A DNA stretch of 5,617 nucleotides. Source: Dehalococcoidia bacterium (GTDB lineage: Bacteria > Chloroflexota > Dehalococcoidia > SAR202 > UBA11138). The translations under genes were made by a program, and so were the position numbers. Numbering within the stretch: the stretch's first letter is position 1; every line of letters begins with the position of its first letter. The stretch covers positions 1 through 5,617 of the forward strand of contig JAAXHY010000515.1 in the NCBI GenBank assembly GCA_012270665.1, read 5' to 3'. This document shows positions 4,913 to 5,617 of the stretch, piece by piece. Under the pieces are notes generated by a model. It did no database searches. It saw only the letters and a program-made list of their open reading frames with translations, and was not told the origin of the DNA.

Positions 4913-5617
4913 CTATACCTCGCGGAATTTGCCTTCTACGGTGTCGTCGTCTGGGTTGTCAGCGGGGCCGTCGGCGTCCGGAGGAGGTGGAGGCATATCG
5001 CCGGGTCCGGGGCCCGCGCCCGCTCCGGCCTGTGAGTACACGGCCTGGCCGACTTTCTGGAGGGATTCCTGGAGTTCATTCAGGGTGGCTTCGACGCGGG
5101 CTATGTCGTTCTGCTGAAGGGCGGAGCGCACGGCGGCGATCTTGCCCTCGACCTCGCTCTTGAGGTCGTCGGGGATGTTGTCTGCGTTGTCCTGGAGCAT
5201 CTTCTCGGCGGCGTAGGCGGCGTTTTCGGCGTTGTTGCGCGTCTGGATTTCCTGGCGCTTGCGCTCGTCTTCCTCGGCGAAGCGGTCAGCGTCGGCGACC
5301 ATCTGCTCGATCTCTTCCTGGGAGAGGCCGGAGCTCGCGGTTATCACTATGCTCTGCTCTCTGCCGGTGCCCTTGTCCTTAGCGGAGACGTTGAGGATGC
5401 CGTTGGCGTCTATGTCGAACGTCACCTCGATCTGGGGCATACCGCGTGGGGCGGGAAGGATGCCGTCGAGCATGAACTTGCCGATGGACTTGTTCTCGGC
5501 GGCCATGGTGCGCTCGCCCTGGACTACGTGTACCTCGACGTTGGTCTGGTTGTCCGCGGCGGTGGTGAAGGTCTCGCTCTTGGAGGTCGGGATGGTGGTG
5601 TTGCGAGAGATGAGGCC
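4913..5617 (-). CDS. dnaK: Chaperone DnaK (Hsp70), C-terminal part (5' partial)
   Basis: DnaK is the ATP-driven cytoplasmic Hsp70 chaperone that, with DnaJ and GrpE, folds new and heat-damaged proteins. The window covers the last 234 residues; the ATPase domain lies beyond the right edge. The frame begins with [17 protein letters not shown], the start of the beta substrate-binding domain, and continues through [40 protein letters not shown] and [18 protein letters not shown], all highly conserved Hsp70 blocks. The helical lid follows ([20 protein letters not shown] and on). The tail is rich in Gly, Pro and Ala with five prolines in a row and ends TVEGKFREV, replacing the more common VDAEFEEV ending. 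The ATG at 5504-5506 is internal and not the start. No dnaJ follows; the gene runs towards the accessory genes and ends at TAG 4913-4915. Confidence 0.97.
   Translation of the reverse strand, partial: GLISRNTTIPTSKSETFTTAADNQTNVEVHVVQGERTMAAENKSIGKFMLDGILPAPRGMPQIEVTFDIDANGILNVSAKDKGTGREQSIVITASSGLSQEEIEQMVADADRFAEEDERKRQEIQTRNNAENAAYAAEKMLQDNADNIPDDLKSEVEGKIAAVRSALQQNDIARVEATLNELQESLQKVGQAVYSQAGAGAGPGPGDMPPPPPDADGPADNPDDDTVEGKFREV

Overview
The window looks like a bacterial chromosome of fairly high GC. Two ordinary housekeeping-type genes flank a patch of accessory genes. No transposase, integrase, tRNA, rRNA or CRISPR array was seen. The style of the DnaK tail and of the large FtsX-type permease, together with this PIN-toxin family, would suit a Chloroflexota-like organism. 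That is an impression from family resemblance only and is weakly held.

Layout: (1) 1-1420, plus strand, the 3' part of a large FtsX/MacB-type ABC transporter permease, open at the left edge. (2) 1421-1765, an AT-richer non-coding stretch with an imperfect tandem repeat of about 30 bp and weak promoter-like elements. (3) 1766-2700, a type II toxin-antitoxin pair. The 180-residue antitoxin has a HicB-like N-terminus, a possible AbrB-like hairpin and a VapB/Phd-like tail. It overlaps by four bases a VapC-like PIN-domain ribonuclease that starts with TTG. (4) 2713-3351, an alpha-class carbonic anhydrase 12 bases after the toxin. It keeps its zinc ligands but lacks the usual N-terminal segment and the proton-shuttle histidine. 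(5) 3439-4611, an XRE-HTH plus ImmA/IrrE zinc-peptidase gene of the kind that acts as the antitoxin partner of DUF4411 PIN-like toxins. (6) 4611-4836, the remains of that DUF4411 toxin: its start codon and three codons survive, followed by the last 71 codons out of frame, with the middle missing. (7) 4851-4881, a perfect 10-bp hairpin between convergent genes. (8) 4913-5617, minus strand, the C-terminal part of dnaK, cut by the right edge.

Taken together, 1421-4850 reads as a small accessory island between conserved genes. It has one apparently intact toxin-antitoxin module, one decayed module in which only the antitoxin survives, and a carbonic anhydrase between them that is probably co-transcribed with the first module. 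The gene junctions are tight (TTGA overlap, TGATG overlap, 12-base gap), which suggests translational coupling. The most notable points are the composite antitoxin, the toxin remnant and the shortened carbonic anhydrase attached to a toxin operon.
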